The notes beneath the pieces were generated by a model. The model did not search any database and was not told the origin of the DNA. It saw nothing but the letters and a program-made list of their open reading frames with translations. Shown piece by piece: positions 43,942 to 53,306 of a DNA stretch of 64,000 nucleotides (the first letter of the stretch is position 1; the number at the start of each line of letters is the position of its first letter). Source of the stretch: Saccharomonospora cyanea NA-134 (GTDB lineage: Bacteria; Actinomycetota; Actinomycetes; Mycobacteriales; Pseudonocardiaceae); the NCBI RefSeq assembly GCF_000244975.1, contig NZ_CM001440.1, positions 4,882,325 through 4,946,324 of the forward strand, in the 5' to 3' direction. The position numbers and the translations under genes were made by a program.

Positions 43942-46025
43942 GGTTGCGCCACCTCTTGTACGGCGGGTGGCAGCTCGACCTTCCCGGCCAACGCACCCCA
44001 CACCGACGTTCGCACCCTGTCGGCGACCTCCTCCTCGGTGCCCTCGGCGTCGACCACGACGTACCGGTCCGGAGCGGAGGCCGCCATCTCCGCCAGCATC
44101 TCCTGCACCCTCCAATGGTGCTCGGCGGCGTTCGTGGACCGTGCGGACCCCTCTCCGGGATCGGCGTCGAGCAGCACCGTGAGGTCGGGCCGGAGCCTGC
44201 CGGTGGCCCAGTCGGTGAGCCCTTCGAGCTCCGCGACGTCCAGTTCCGCGATGGTGGACAGGTGCGCCAACGGAGTGTCCACGAACCGCTCCATCACCAC
44301 GATCGCGCCGCGGTCGAGAGCGGGCCGGACGTCACGCTCCACGATGTCGGCACGCACCGCCGCCGCGGCCAACGCCCTGGCACGCGCCCCGCCGAGGGCG
44401 GCTCCGGAGATGAGGGACGTCAACCGTTCGTCGTCGAGTGCCGGGTCGGCGGCCAGCACCACCGGTCGCTGCCCGTTGCCGAGCCACTCGGCGAGGCGTG
44501 CGGCCTGCGACTCCGTGTCGGCCGCCGTGGTGCCCTCCAGTGCGATGAGCACACCGTTCACCCGGCGCGGGCGGCGCCGGATGGCGTTGCGCAGGTCCGC
44601 GAAGATCGGCTCGGTGCGCCGCGAGTCCATCTGCCGGTAGGCGATCACACCGACGAGCGCGGCCAGCAACCCTCCCGCCAGCAGCACCGGGCGGGTTCCG
44701 TCGATGATGAGCGGGTTCCCCCACACGATCACCTTGCGAGGCTTCACCAGGCCGATCAGGCCGGGGACGGCCGAGGTGGTTCCGAAGATGATGATCTTCA
44801 ACAACGACTGGTAGATGGCGTTGATCCGGCCGCGGATGCTGTCGTCGATCTGCGAGCCGATGATCGTGATGCCGGTGAGGAACGCACCGCCCGCGCACGC
44901 GCCCACGAGCGCCACCGCCACGAGCGCCACCGCGAGATGAGGCGCGAGTGCCACCACGACGAGCGCGAGCCCCGCCACCACGATGCCGACGCCGAACAGC
45001 CGTTCGTGCGGCAGCCTGCGCGCCAGTTTCGGGGCACCCGCCAGGCCGACGGCCGCGCCGATGAACACGGCGACGAACAGTAGGCCGAACGCCGCGTCAC
45101 CGCCTCCGAGGCTCGACGAGTACGGCTTGGCCGAGCCGATCACCGCACCACCCGCGGCGAAGGCACCGACCATGCCGATGAGCAGCCCGCGGATGAGCGG
45201 CGTGGTCTTCACGAACTGCACGCCGTCCCGCACCATGCTGCGGAGCCCACCCGACTTGCGCTCCGGCTTGCGCACCACCTGCTCGCCGCCCGACTCCGGC
45301 AGCGGGTGCACGTTGCGCAGCGACAGCTCCGGGATACGCGCGATCAGCAACGCGCTCGCCAGGTAGAGCAGTCCGTTGATGACGACGACGATCTTGGCTG
45401 TGCCGAACTCGCCCAGCAGGTCCGGAGGGAGGTTGAACGTCGTCTGGATACCGGTGAGGATCGCGTAGACACCGGCGCCGGTGACGACGGCGACCCCGTA
45501 CGTCATCACCATTCCGAGCTGGTTCGCCGTTTCGACCTGATCGCGCCTGCGAAGCAGATTGGGTACCGCCGCGTCCTTCGAGGGAATCCACATCATGGCC
45601 GCGGAGCCGACGAGGAAGTTGGCGACGAACAACCACACGGGGGTGCCGACGACGGCAATCGAAATCAACAGGCCGAAACGCAGGAGGTCCGCAATGATCA
45701 TGATCTTGCGGCGGTCGAAACGATCGGCGAGCATTCCACCGAGCGGCGCGAACAGCAGACCCGGAAGCAACTGGGTCAGTACGATCCCGGCGAAAGCGAA
45801 GTTCTGGGCCGTGTAATCGTCGGTCAGTTTGGTGACCAGGCCGGTCAGGGCGAGCAGGGACAGCCAGTCGGCCACGCTGCACAGATATGTGACACCCCAG
45901 AGCCGCCGGAACGGCCTGATGGCCAGGACGCGCCGCACCCTCCCCACGGTGGACGCCTCGTTGGACGCGGCGGACCGCGCCTCGCCGTCCCGTGCTCCCT
46001 GCTGCGACTCGTTGATGGACCCCAC
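43938..46025 (-). CDS. MFS transporter fused to a thymidylate-kinase-like domain with degenerate P-loop
   Basis: 695 residues from GTG 46025. Residues ~30-460 form a 12-helix MFS permease of the enterobactin-exporter/MFS_3 type (GGMLADRFDRRKIMI loop). After a short linker, the last ~205 residues have the dTMP kinase layout: VLIALEGTTAADTESQAARL, IVVMERFVDTPLAHL, RPDLTVLLDADPGEGSAR. The P-loop, normally EGxDGAGKST, has lost its glycines and the Lys, and the DR motif (DRYxxS) is ERFVDT, so kinase activity is doubtful. Such fusions are annotated in Pseudonocardiaceae as bifunctional. Stop overlaps holB; a separate active tmk may exist elsewhere. Confidence 0.9.
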   Translation of the reverse strand: MGSINESQQGARDGEARSAASNEASTVGRVRRVLAIRPFRRLWGVTYLCSVADWLSLLALTGLVTKLTDDYTAQNFAFAGIVLTQLLPGLLFAPLGGMLADRFDRRKIMIIADLLRFGLLISIAVVGTPVWLFVANFLVGSAAMMWIPSKDAAVPNLLRRRDQVETANQLGMVMTYGVAVVTGAGVYAILTGIQTTFNLPPDLLGEFGTAKIVVVINGLLYLASALLIARIPELSLRNVHPLPESGGEQVVRKPERKSGGLRSMVRDGVQFVKTTPLIRGLLIGMVGAFAAGGAVIGSAKPYSSSLGGGDAAFGLLFVAVFIGAAVGLAGAPKLARRLPHERLFGVGIVVAGLALVVVALAPHLAVALVAVALVGACAGGAFLTGITIIGSQIDDSIRGRINAIYQSLLKIIIFGTTSAVPGLIGLVKPRKVIVWGNPLIIDGTRPVLLAGGLLAALVGVIAYRQMDSRRTEPIFADLRNAIRRRPRRVNGVLIALEGTTAADTESQAARLAEWLGNGQRPVVLAADPALDDERLTSLISGAALGGARARALAAAAVRADIVERDVRPALDRGAIVVMERFVDTPLAHLSTIAELDVAELEGLTDWATGRLRPDLTVLLDADPGEGSARSTNAAEHHWRVQEMLAEMAASAPDRYVVVDAEGTEEEVADRVRTSVWGALAGKVELPPAVQEVAQP

Positions 46026-46143
46026 CCCATAACACTCGGCCCTGCCGTGCACTCAGGGTAGCGCCGCGCCGAGAACACACGATGGAGAACCGGGAATGTC
46101 ACTGCACGTATGCGTTTCGGCACGAAAGGTGCTGAAACCACGG

Positions 46144-46653
46144 TCAGTTGAAAATGCCGGTCACACTTTCCACGAAACTGGCCACGAACTGAATGGCGAC
46201 CAACACGAAGATCACCATCAGGGTGAGGGCCACCGCCAGCCCCGCCGATCCGGACGACGGCTTGCGCACCTGCGGTGTCGCGCGCCGCGTCCGGGGCGCC
46301 TGCCCGCCCGCGGGCCTGCGCCTTCGCAGAATGGGAGCCAGGAGGGTGGGTTTCGACGCCCGCACCGCCGGCGGGCGCTGCGGCGGGATCTCCGCCGTCG
46401 GTTCGTCGTCGGCCGCCTGGTCCGCACCTGGATTCGTCCCTGAGTTCGGACCAGCGTTCGCCGCGGCGCTCTCGGCAGCGAGCGCGCTGGCCAACTGCCG
46501 CACGGCCTCGCGATCCACCTCGACCGGCTTCGCGGTACCGCCCGCGGCGTCAGCGCTCGGGGCGTCGTCGGCGGAGCCGCGCTCGGCCGAGCCGCCCAAC
46601 GGGTCGCTGAACGGCTTCGGCGGCTCCGGGGCCTGAGTACCGTCCGCGTCCAC
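46144..46653 (-). CDS. Proline-rich membrane protein with C-terminal anchor
   Basis: 169 residues from GTG 46653 (GGGAGGA 7 bp upstream; ATG 46668 overlaps that site). Acidic, Pro/Ala-rich N-terminus with a short helix (DREAVRQLASALAAESAA), a basic segment (ILRRRRPAGG), and a final membrane helix LAVALTLMVIFVLVAIQFVASFV. Predicted tail-anchored, N-terminus in the cytoplasm. No family recognised. It replaces the adenylate cyclase gene found between holB and topA in M. tuberculosis. Confidence 0.7.
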   Translation of the reverse strand: MDADGTQAPEPPKPFSDPLGGSAERGSADDAPSADAAGGTAKPVEVDREAVRQLASALAAESAAANAGPNSGTNPGADQAADDEPTAEIPPQRPPAVRASKPTLLAPILRRRRPAGGQAPRTRRATPQVRKPSSGSAGLAVALTLMVIFVLVAIQFVASFVESVTGIFN

Positions 46654-46827
46654 CACACGTCCTCCCATGGTCTGGTTGGGCGAGTGCGCCACAGTTGCCT
46701 CACGCTCCGTGTCGCACCGCGTGCCGTGTGTTGACCAGGGTAGCGGTCTCCGGCGACCTCGCCACCCGTCCATTGGAGCGCAATGTCGATCACTCGACGC
46801 GGCCCCGCCGGGCGGGCGGGTGCCCGA

Positions 46828-49590
46828 TCAGCTCTTCGACTTGGCGGCCGACGCGGTCTTGCGCTTCGTGGTGGTCTTCTTCGCGGGGCCCTTGGCCCGC
46901 TTCTCGGCGAGCAGCTCGGCAGCCCGCTCCGGTGTCAGGTCCTCCACCGTGTCCGACTTACGCAGGGACGCGTTGTACTCGCCGTCGGTGACGTACGGGC
47001 CGAACCGGCCGTCCTTCACCACGATCGGCTTGCCCGACACCGGGTCGTCGCCCAGCTCCTTCAACGGCGGCTTGGCGGCGGCCTGACGTCCCCGCCGCTT
47101 CGGCTCGGCGTAGATCTTGAGCGCTTCCTCCAGTGTGATCTCGAAGATCTGCTCCTCGCTCGACAACGACCGCGAGTCCTTGCCCTTCTTGAGATACGGG
47201 CCGTAACGACCGTTCTGCGCGGTGATCTCCTCACCGCTCTCCGGGTCGGTGCCCACGACGCGCGGCAGTGACAGCAGCCGGAGCGCGTCGTCCAGGGTCA
47301 CGTCCTGCACCGACATCGACTTGAACAGCGACGCGGTCCGTGGTTTGGGCTTCTTCGCCTTACTCGCCTTCTTGCCGTCGGCGCCGGACTCCGGCTCGGG
47401 CAGGATCTCGGTGACGTACGGCCCGAAGCGGCCCTCCTTGGCGACGATCTCGTGGCCGCTTTCGGGGTCGGTGCCGAGCACGCGACCCTCCTGCGGTGTC
47501 GCGAACAACTTCTCCGCGATCTCCACCGTCAGCTCGTCCGGCGGGAGGTCCTCCGGAAGGTTCGCCCGCTGCGACTCACCTTCGACTTCCCGTTCCAGGT
47601 AGGGCCCGTACCGGCCGACCCGCACGTAGACCTGACGGCCGTCGTTGTCGAGGAACATCGGGATCGAGTTGATCTCCCGCGCGTCGATGTCCTCGACCCC
47701 GGAGCCGACGAGCTTCTTCAACCCGCCGAGCCTGCCGATCGAACCGTCGACCCCCATCTCCCCACCGAAGTAGAACCGCGACAGCCATTCGGTGCGCTGC
47801 TCGTTACCCGCGGCGATGCGGTCGAGCTCGTCCTCCATCGCGGCGGTGAAGTCGTAGTCGACCAGCCGCTCGAAGTGTCGCTCCATGAGCCCCACCACCG
47901 AGAACGCCACCCACGACGGCACGAGCGCGGAACCCTTCTTCCACACGTACCCGCGGTCCTGGATGGTGTTGATGATCGAGGCGTACGTGGACGGCCTGCC
48001 GATCCCGAGCTCCTCGAGCTTGCTCACCAGGCTCGGCTCGCTGTAGCGCGGCGGCGGCGACGTCGCGTGCGAGTCGGGGCTGAGCTCGGTCGCCGTGAGC
48101 GACTGGTCGGCGACCAGCCTCGGCAGCCTGCTCTGCTTGTCGTCCGCCTCACCGCCCGCCTCGACGTCCACCGACTCGACGTAGGCCTTGAGGAAACCGG
48201 AGAACGTGATCGTTCGCCCGGACGCCGAGAACACGCACTCCTCGCCGTCGGCGGTGGTACCGGTGATCCTCACCGACATCGTGGTGCCCTTGGCGTCGGC
48301 CATCTGCGAGGCGATGGTGCGCTGCCAGATGAGCTCGTAGAGCCGGAACTCGTCGGTCTCCAGCTCGCCGGCCACCGCACCGGGAGTGCGGAACACCTCG
48401 CCCGCGGGCCGGATGGCCTCGTGCGCCTCCTGCGCGTTCTTGACCTTGCGCGTGTACTGGCGCGGCTTGTCCGCGACGTACTCCCGCCCGTACAACTCGG
48501 TGGCCTGACTGCGCGCCGCCGACAGCGCCGACTCCGACAACGTCGTCGAGTCGGTACGCATGTACGTGATGTAGCCGTTCTCGTAGAGCCGCTGCGCCAC
48601 ACGCATCGTGCGCTCCGAGGAGAACCGCAGCTTGCGCCCGGCCTCCTGCTGCAACGTCGACGTCATGAACGGCGCGTACGGCCTGCGCGTGTACGGCTTC
48701 TCCTCGACGCTCGTGACCGTGAACCCACGGCCGGTCAGCGCCTCCGCGAGCCGGGTGGCATCGGCCTCGTCCAGCACCCGCACCTCGGCCGACTGCTCCT
48801 TCAGCCGGCCGTCCGGACCGAAGTCGCGACCTGTCGCGAGCCTCGCGCCGTCCACCGAGGTGAGCCGAGCCGGGAAGGACCGCGGAGCCGCGTCGCCACC
48901 GTCCGCACCGGTGTCCATGACGGCCGAGATGTCCCAGTACGACGCCGAGGTGAACCGCATCCGCTCGCGTTCCCGCTCGACGATCACGCGGGTGGCCACC
49001 GACTGCACCCGGCCTGCCGACAGCTTCGGCATGACCTTCTTCCACAACACCGGTGAAACCTCGTAGCCGTAGAGGCGGTCGAGGATGCGCCGCGTCTCCT
49101 GCGCGTCCACCAGGTCGGGATCAAGGTCACGAGTGCTCTCGGCGGCGGCGCGGATGGCCTGTTCGGTCACCTCGTGGAACACCATGCGGCGCACCGGCAC
49201 CTTCGGCTTGAGCGCTTCGAGCAGGTGCCACGCGATGGCCTCGCCCTCGCGGTCGGGGTCGGTGGCGAGATACAGCTCGTCGACGTCCTTGAGCAGGCTC
49301 TTCAGCTCGCTGACCGTGGACTTCTTGTCCGGGGTGATGATGTAGAGCGGCTCGAAGCCGTTGTCGACGTCGACTCCCAGCCGGGCCCACGACTGCCCCT
49401 TGTACTTGGCGGGCACGTCGGCCGCGCCCCTCGGCAGGTCTCGGATGTGGCCGCGGGACGACTCGACGACGTAGTCGCTGCCGAGATACGGAGCGATCTT
49501 GCGGGCCTTCGTCGGTGACTCGACGATCACCAGTCTCCGGCGACCGTCACCGTTCGCGCCCGTTCTCTTCGTCCGTGTCGATCCAGCCAC
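46828..49590 (-). CDS. topA: DNA topoisomerase I
   Basis: 920 residues. Relaxes negative supercoils through a covalent 5'-phosphotyrosine. TOPRIM domain with the DxDxE triad at 111-115 (ATDPDREGEAIAWH); catalytic Tyr343 in GYITYMRTDST; SAGRVQSVATR in the gate region. No four-cysteine zinc fingers; instead several C-terminal GRFGPYV/GRYGPYL repeats and a Lys/Ala-rich basic tail (AKKTTTKRKTASAAKSKS), as in mycobacterial TopA. GTG start. Confidence 0.98.
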   Translation of the reverse strand: MAGSTRTKRTGANGDGRRRLVIVESPTKARKIAPYLGSDYVVESSRGHIRDLPRGAADVPAKYKGQSWARLGVDVDNGFEPLYIITPDKKSTVSELKSLLKDVDELYLATDPDREGEAIAWHLLEALKPKVPVRRMVFHEVTEQAIRAAAESTRDLDPDLVDAQETRRILDRLYGYEVSPVLWKKVMPKLSAGRVQSVATRVIVERERERMRFTSASYWDISAVMDTGADGGDAAPRSFPARLTSVDGARLATGRDFGPDGRLKEQSAEVRVLDEADATRLAEALTGRGFTVTSVEEKPYTRRPYAPFMTSTLQQEAGRKLRFSSERTMRVAQRLYENGYITYMRTDSTTLSESALSAARSQATELYGREYVADKPRQYTRKVKNAQEAHEAIRPAGEVFRTPGAVAGELETDEFRLYELIWQRTIASQMADAKGTTMSVRITGTTADGEECVFSASGRTITFSGFLKAYVESVDVEAGGEADDKQSRLPRLVADQSLTATELSPDSHATSPPPRYSEPSLVSKLEELGIGRPSTYASIINTIQDRGYVWKKGSALVPSWVAFSVVGLMERHFERLVDYDFTAAMEDELDRIAAGNEQRTEWLSRFYFGGEMGVDGSIGRLGGLKKLVGSGVEDIDAREINSIPMFLDNDGRQVYVRVGRYGPYLEREVEGESQRANLPEDLPPDELTVEIAEKLFATPQEGRVLGTDPESGHEIVAKEGRFGPYVTEILPEPESGADGKKASKAKKPKPRTASLFKSMSVQDVTLDDALRLLSLPRVVGTDPESGEEITAQNGRYGPYLKKGKDSRSLSSEEQIFEITLEEALKIYAEPKRRGRQAAAKPPLKELGDDPVSGKPIVVKDGRFGPYVTDGEYNASLRKSDTVEDLTPERAAELLAEKRAKGPAKKTTTKRKTASAAKSKS

Positions 49591-49882
49591 GCTGTCCCGC
49601 TCTTTCGCTCAAGATTCCACTCGTTCGACCAGCCAGTGTGCACGCTGTGCGCTGTCGCTGTCCGCTCAGGTGCTGCAACACACCGGCCCCCTCGCGCGTT
49701 CCCGCCCCAGGCCGGAGGTCGACGACCCCTCCCTTTCCACACCTAGCACGTGACACGCCGCCCGCTTATCCCGGGGGCACTGGGTGACGGGCCGAGCACT
49801 CTTCGTAGAAATCACCCGGGCTGTCGCCTCGCGGCGTGCACGGACACGGGTTCCCCAGGCGGGTCCGGAGAAACGACCGGAT

Positions 49883-50515
49883 TCAGGAACCCGGCGAGTC
49901 GATCCGGGGATCCGGGTCCGCGTCGGTGAGCGTCCGGCAGGCCGGAGCCTGCCTGCTCGCCTCCTGGAGGGCCGGTACCGTGTCGAAGCCCGCGAGCAGG
50001 TCGACACCACCGAGGTCGTCGAGCGGCTTCCGCACCGAACTCACCGCGTCCCGGCTGGCTTCGGGCCCCTCGGCAGCACTCAGTTCGCTCAGGGCGGCCT
50101 GGGCGTGCTCACGGATGTCCGCATACGTGGCCACAGCGTCGCGGCGCACGCGTTCGGCACCGTCCACCGGCGGCGCCCCGAGGTTGTCGAGGCGGTCGAG
50201 AGTGCGGTCGAGACCCCCGACCATCACCTTCAGCAACTCGCCGGAGGTTTCGGACGCTCTACGGGGGCTGCTCGCGTCGATGATCGGCATCTCGGAGACC
50301 GACCGAACGAGTTCGGAAACCGCCCCGCAGTAGTCGTTGGCCCACGTGACAGCTCTGTCCTCACCGGGCGACGCCTCACCGGAACGCGACGCCGCCTGCT
50401 GCTCCTGTTGCTTCTCCCCTGCCGGTCGTGCCGGATCGGGCGAGCCGCCACAGGCGGTGACGACACCCAACGCGACCATCGCGCACAGACCGACCCTGCC
50501 CTTGAACCGGTGCAC
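49883..50515 (-). CDS. Predicted lipoprotein, unknown function
   Basis: 210 residues from GTG 50515 (GGAGG 6 bp upstream). Lipobox VVTAC (Cys near 22), then a disordered linker (EKQQEQQAASRSGEASPGED) and a helical domain with two cysteines (NDYCGAVSELV and APACRTL) that could be paired. Similar small helical lipoproteins occur widely in Pseudonocardiaceae. The 292-bp stretch between this gene and topA holds no recognisable gene. Confidence 0.8.
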   Translation of the reverse strand: MHRFKGRVGLCAMVALGVVTACGGSPDPARPAGEKQQEQQAASRSGEASPGEDRAVTWANDYCGAVSELVRSVSEMPIIDASSPRRASETSGELLKVMVGGLDRTLDRLDNLGAPPVDGAERVRRDAVATYADIREHAQAALSELSAAEGPEASRDAVSSVRKPLDDLGGVDLLAGFDTVPALQEASRQAPACRTLTDADPDPRIDSPGS

Positions 50516-50585
50516 ACCACACCTCCGAAGCGAACGGGGCCCGACGACTGCACTCTAGGGCGTCACGACTACCCCACGACACGCC

Positions 50586-50636
50586 CGGGCCGGGCCGGGG
50601 TTCTTCGAAGCTGCGCTCCTGCCCCGGCCCGGCCCG
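50586..50636. terminator. Long GC hairpin downstream of hppA
   Basis: CGGGCCGGGCCGGGG and its exact complement pair over 15 bp with a 21-nt loop, about 50 bp past the hppA stop. Confidence 0.75.
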
Positions 50637-50646
50637 TCGACCACCT

Positions 50647-50686
50647 GACGACCGCCCGACGACCGCCCGACGACCGCCCGACGACC
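50647..50686. repeat. 11-bp tandem repeat after hppA
   Basis: Three perfect copies of GACGACCGCCC followed by a partial GACGACC, directly downstream of the hppA stop codon. Copy number could vary between strains by slippage. Confidence 0.85.
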
Positions 50687-52971
50687 TAGGCGTTCGCCGG
50701 ATCGCTCTCCGTCGCGGGCGTGTCGTTCATCGCGGACGCCCGCCTCTTGGACACCACGATCGCCGCCACGATGACCAGCACCGAGACGATCGCGATGGCC
50801 AGCCTGAACGGCGTCGACGCGTTCTCACCCACCGACAGGCTCACGACGGCGGGCGCGATGAGCAACGACACCAGGTTCATGACCTTGAGCAACGGGTTGA
50901 TCGCCGGACCCGCGGTGTCCTTGAACGGGTCGCCGACCGTGTCGCCGATGACGGTGGCCGCATGCGCCTCGGAGTTCTTGCCACCGTGGTGCCCGTCCTC
51001 CACCAACTTCTTGGCGTTGTCCCACGCACCACCCGAGTTGGCCAGGAAGACGGCCATCAACATGCCCGTCGCGATCGCGCCGCCGAGGTAGCCCGCCAGC
51101 GCACCGGTGCCGAGCCCGAACCCCACGGCGATCGGTGCGAACACCGCCAGCAGGCCGGGGGTGGCCAGCTCCCGCAGCGAGTCGCGGGTGACGATGTCCA
51201 CGACCTTGCCGTACTCCGGCCGCGTCGTGCCCTCCATGATCCCCGGAATCGTCCGGAACTGGCGGCGCACCTCGTACACCACCGCACCGGCCGCCCGCGA
51301 CACCGCGTTGACCGCGAGACCGGAGAACAGGAACACCACCGCTGCTCCGATGATGACTCCGACCAGCGTGTTCGGGGAGATGATGTTGTCGGCGAACGAG
51401 CTGCCCACCTCGTCGAGCGTGGCCTGCGCGTCGACGAGCGCCTCGCGGATCGCGGCGGAGTAGGATCCGAACAACGCGGTCGCCGCCAGCACCGCCGTCG
51501 AGATCGCGATGCCCTTGGTGATCGCCTTGGTGGTGTTGCCCACCGCGTCGAGCTCGGTGAGGATCTGGGCGCCCTCGCCCTCGCTCAGGTCGCCGGACAT
51601 CTCCGCGATGCCCTGCGCGTTGTCCGAGACCGGGCCGAAGGTGTCCATCGCGACGATGACGCCCACCGTGGTGAGCAACCCCGTACCCGCCAGCGCCACG
51701 GCGAACAGCGCCACCGAACCACCGAGCAGGTAGGCGCCGAACACCGCCGCGCCCACGACCAGTGCCGTGAACACCGCCGACTCGAAACCGACCGAGATGC
51801 CCGACAGGATCACCGTGGCCGGGCCTGTTTCCGACGTCTTGCCCACGTCCTTCACCGGCTTGTGCTCGGTACCCGTGTAGTAGCCGGTGAGCCACAGGAT
51901 GACGCCCGCGAGCACGATGCCGATGATCACCGAAACGGTCGCGATCACGGCGGGGTTGCCGTCGGCGCCGTCGAACGAACTCGGCAGGAACACGAACGCC
52001 GCGACGGCCGACAACACCGCCGAGATGGTCGCGGAGATGTAGAAGGAGCGGTTGATGGTCGTCAGTCCGCTCTCCCCCGCACGCGCCCTGGTGATGTAGA
52101 TGCCGATGACCGCGGTGATGACGCCGATGGCGGGAATGATCAACGGGAACACGAGCCCGTGGCCGGTGGTCGCGAACGCGGCACTGCCCAGGATCAACGC
52201 CGCGACGAGCGTCACGGCGTACGACTCGAACAGGTCCGCGGCCATTCCCGCGCAGTCGCCCACGTTGTCGCCGACGTTGTCGGCGATCGTCGCGGCGTTG
52301 CGGGGATCGTCCTCCGGGATGTTCTGCTCCACCTTGCCGACGAGGTCGGCACCGACGTCGGCGGCCTTGGTGAAGATTCCGCCACCGACCCTCATGAACA
52401 TCGCGATGAGGGCCGCACCGAAACCGAAGCCCTCCAGGACCTTCGGCGCCTGTCCGGTGTAGACCAGCACCACCACCGACGCGCCGAACAACCCGAGCCC
52501 GACCGTGAACATGCCGACCACACCACCGGTGCGGAAGGCGATGCGCATGGCCTTCTCCCGGCCGGCGGGCTCTCTCGCCGCCGCCGCGACCCGCAGGTTC
52601 GCTCTCGTGGCCAACCACATCCCGAGGTAGCCGATGAAGAACGAGAACGCCGCACCGACGAGGAAGAACACCGACCGCCCGATCCGCTCGCCGATGTTCT
52701 CGGCTGGCAGGACGAGCAGCAGGAGGAACACGATCACGCCGAAGACGGCGAGCGTGTTCCGCTGTCGGTTCAGATAGGCAGCCGCACCTTCCTGCACGGC
52801 CTTGGCGATCTCCTGCATCTTCTGGGTGCCCTGGCCCGCGGCCAGCACTTCCTTGAGCAGGAGATAACCGATGACCAGTGCTGCGAGGGCGACCACGGCG
52901 ACCACGGCGACGATGCCGTAGTCACCCCCGGAAAGCTCCAGAGAGCTCTCCGCGAGGAATTGCCGGGACAT
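50686..52971 (-). CDS. hppA: K+-independent membrane H+-pyrophosphatase
   Basis: 761 residues with about 16 membrane helices. Couples PPi hydrolysis to proton pumping. The PPi-binding motif DVGADLVGKVE is at 205-215, followed by DNVGDNVGDCAGMAADLFESY. Residues 478-483 read GNTTKA; Lys in place of Ala at that position marks the K+-independent subtype, so transport of H+ without potassium dependence is predicted. ATG 52971. Absent from M. tuberculosis, so it is an insertion relative to the shared gene order. Confidence 0.97.
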   Translation of the reverse strand: MSRQFLAESSLELSGGDYGIVAVVAVVALAALVIGYLLLKEVLAAGQGTQKMQEIAKAVQEGAAAYLNRQRNTLAVFGVIVFLLLLVLPAENIGERIGRSVFFLVGAAFSFFIGYLGMWLATRANLRVAAAAREPAGREKAMRIAFRTGGVVGMFTVGLGLFGASVVVLVYTGQAPKVLEGFGFGAALIAMFMRVGGGIFTKAADVGADLVGKVEQNIPEDDPRNAATIADNVGDNVGDCAGMAADLFESYAVTLVAALILGSAAFATTGHGLVFPLIIPAIGVITAVIGIYITRARAGESGLTTINRSFYISATISAVLSAVAAFVFLPSSFDGADGNPAVIATVSVIIGIVLAGVILWLTGYYTGTEHKPVKDVGKTSETGPATVILSGISVGFESAVFTALVVGAAVFGAYLLGGSVALFAVALAGTGLLTTVGVIVAMDTFGPVSDNAQGIAEMSGDLSEGEGAQILTELDAVGNTTKAITKGIAISTAVLAATALFGSYSAAIREALVDAQATLDEVGSSFADNIISPNTLVGVIIGAAVVFLFSGLAVNAVSRAAGAVVYEVRRQFRTIPGIMEGTTRPEYGKVVDIVTRDSLRELATPGLLAVFAPIAVGFGLGTGALAGYLGGAIATGMLMAVFLANSGGAWDNAKKLVEDGHHGGKNSEAHAATVIGDTVGDPFKDTAGPAINPLLKVMNLVSLLIAPAVVSLSVGENASTPFRLAIAIVSVLVIVAAIVVSKRRASAMNDTPATESDPANA

Positions 52972-53149
52972 TCGTTGTCCTCCTGAGACGTCGCCTGTTG
53001 CCCGCGCCGGTCCTCCGCGGCCGAAGGCCGACCAGTGTGCCGACGCTGACAGTGGGATTTACACCACTATTTGTGTTGTTCGGCGGAGTCTATTGGTAGT
53101 AGAGCCCACTCGGGCAACAGTGACCCAGGTCGCATACGGGTGGACGTAT

Positions 53150-53165
53150 TGTGAATCTGATCACT
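53150..53165. promoter_or_regulatory. Candidate CRP/GlxR-type site between hppA and the helicase gene
   Basis: TGTGA-ATCTGA-TCACT matches the TGTGA-N6-TCACA consensus at 9 of 10 fixed positions. It is in the 335-bp divergent interval 52972-53306, which is AT-richer than its surroundings and otherwise holds no gene. Confidence 0.4.
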
Positions 53166-53306
53166 CAAGTGGTGTGCCAACAGTCACATCGTCGGTGTGT
53201 GCGAAGCTTTGAAGGTGAGCTACCGGGTGACAAGTCGACAAATTCGTGTCGAGGTGGTGAGTACGGTCAGCGACTCGCGCACCCGTTCGTGTCCCGGTGA
53301 CCGATC

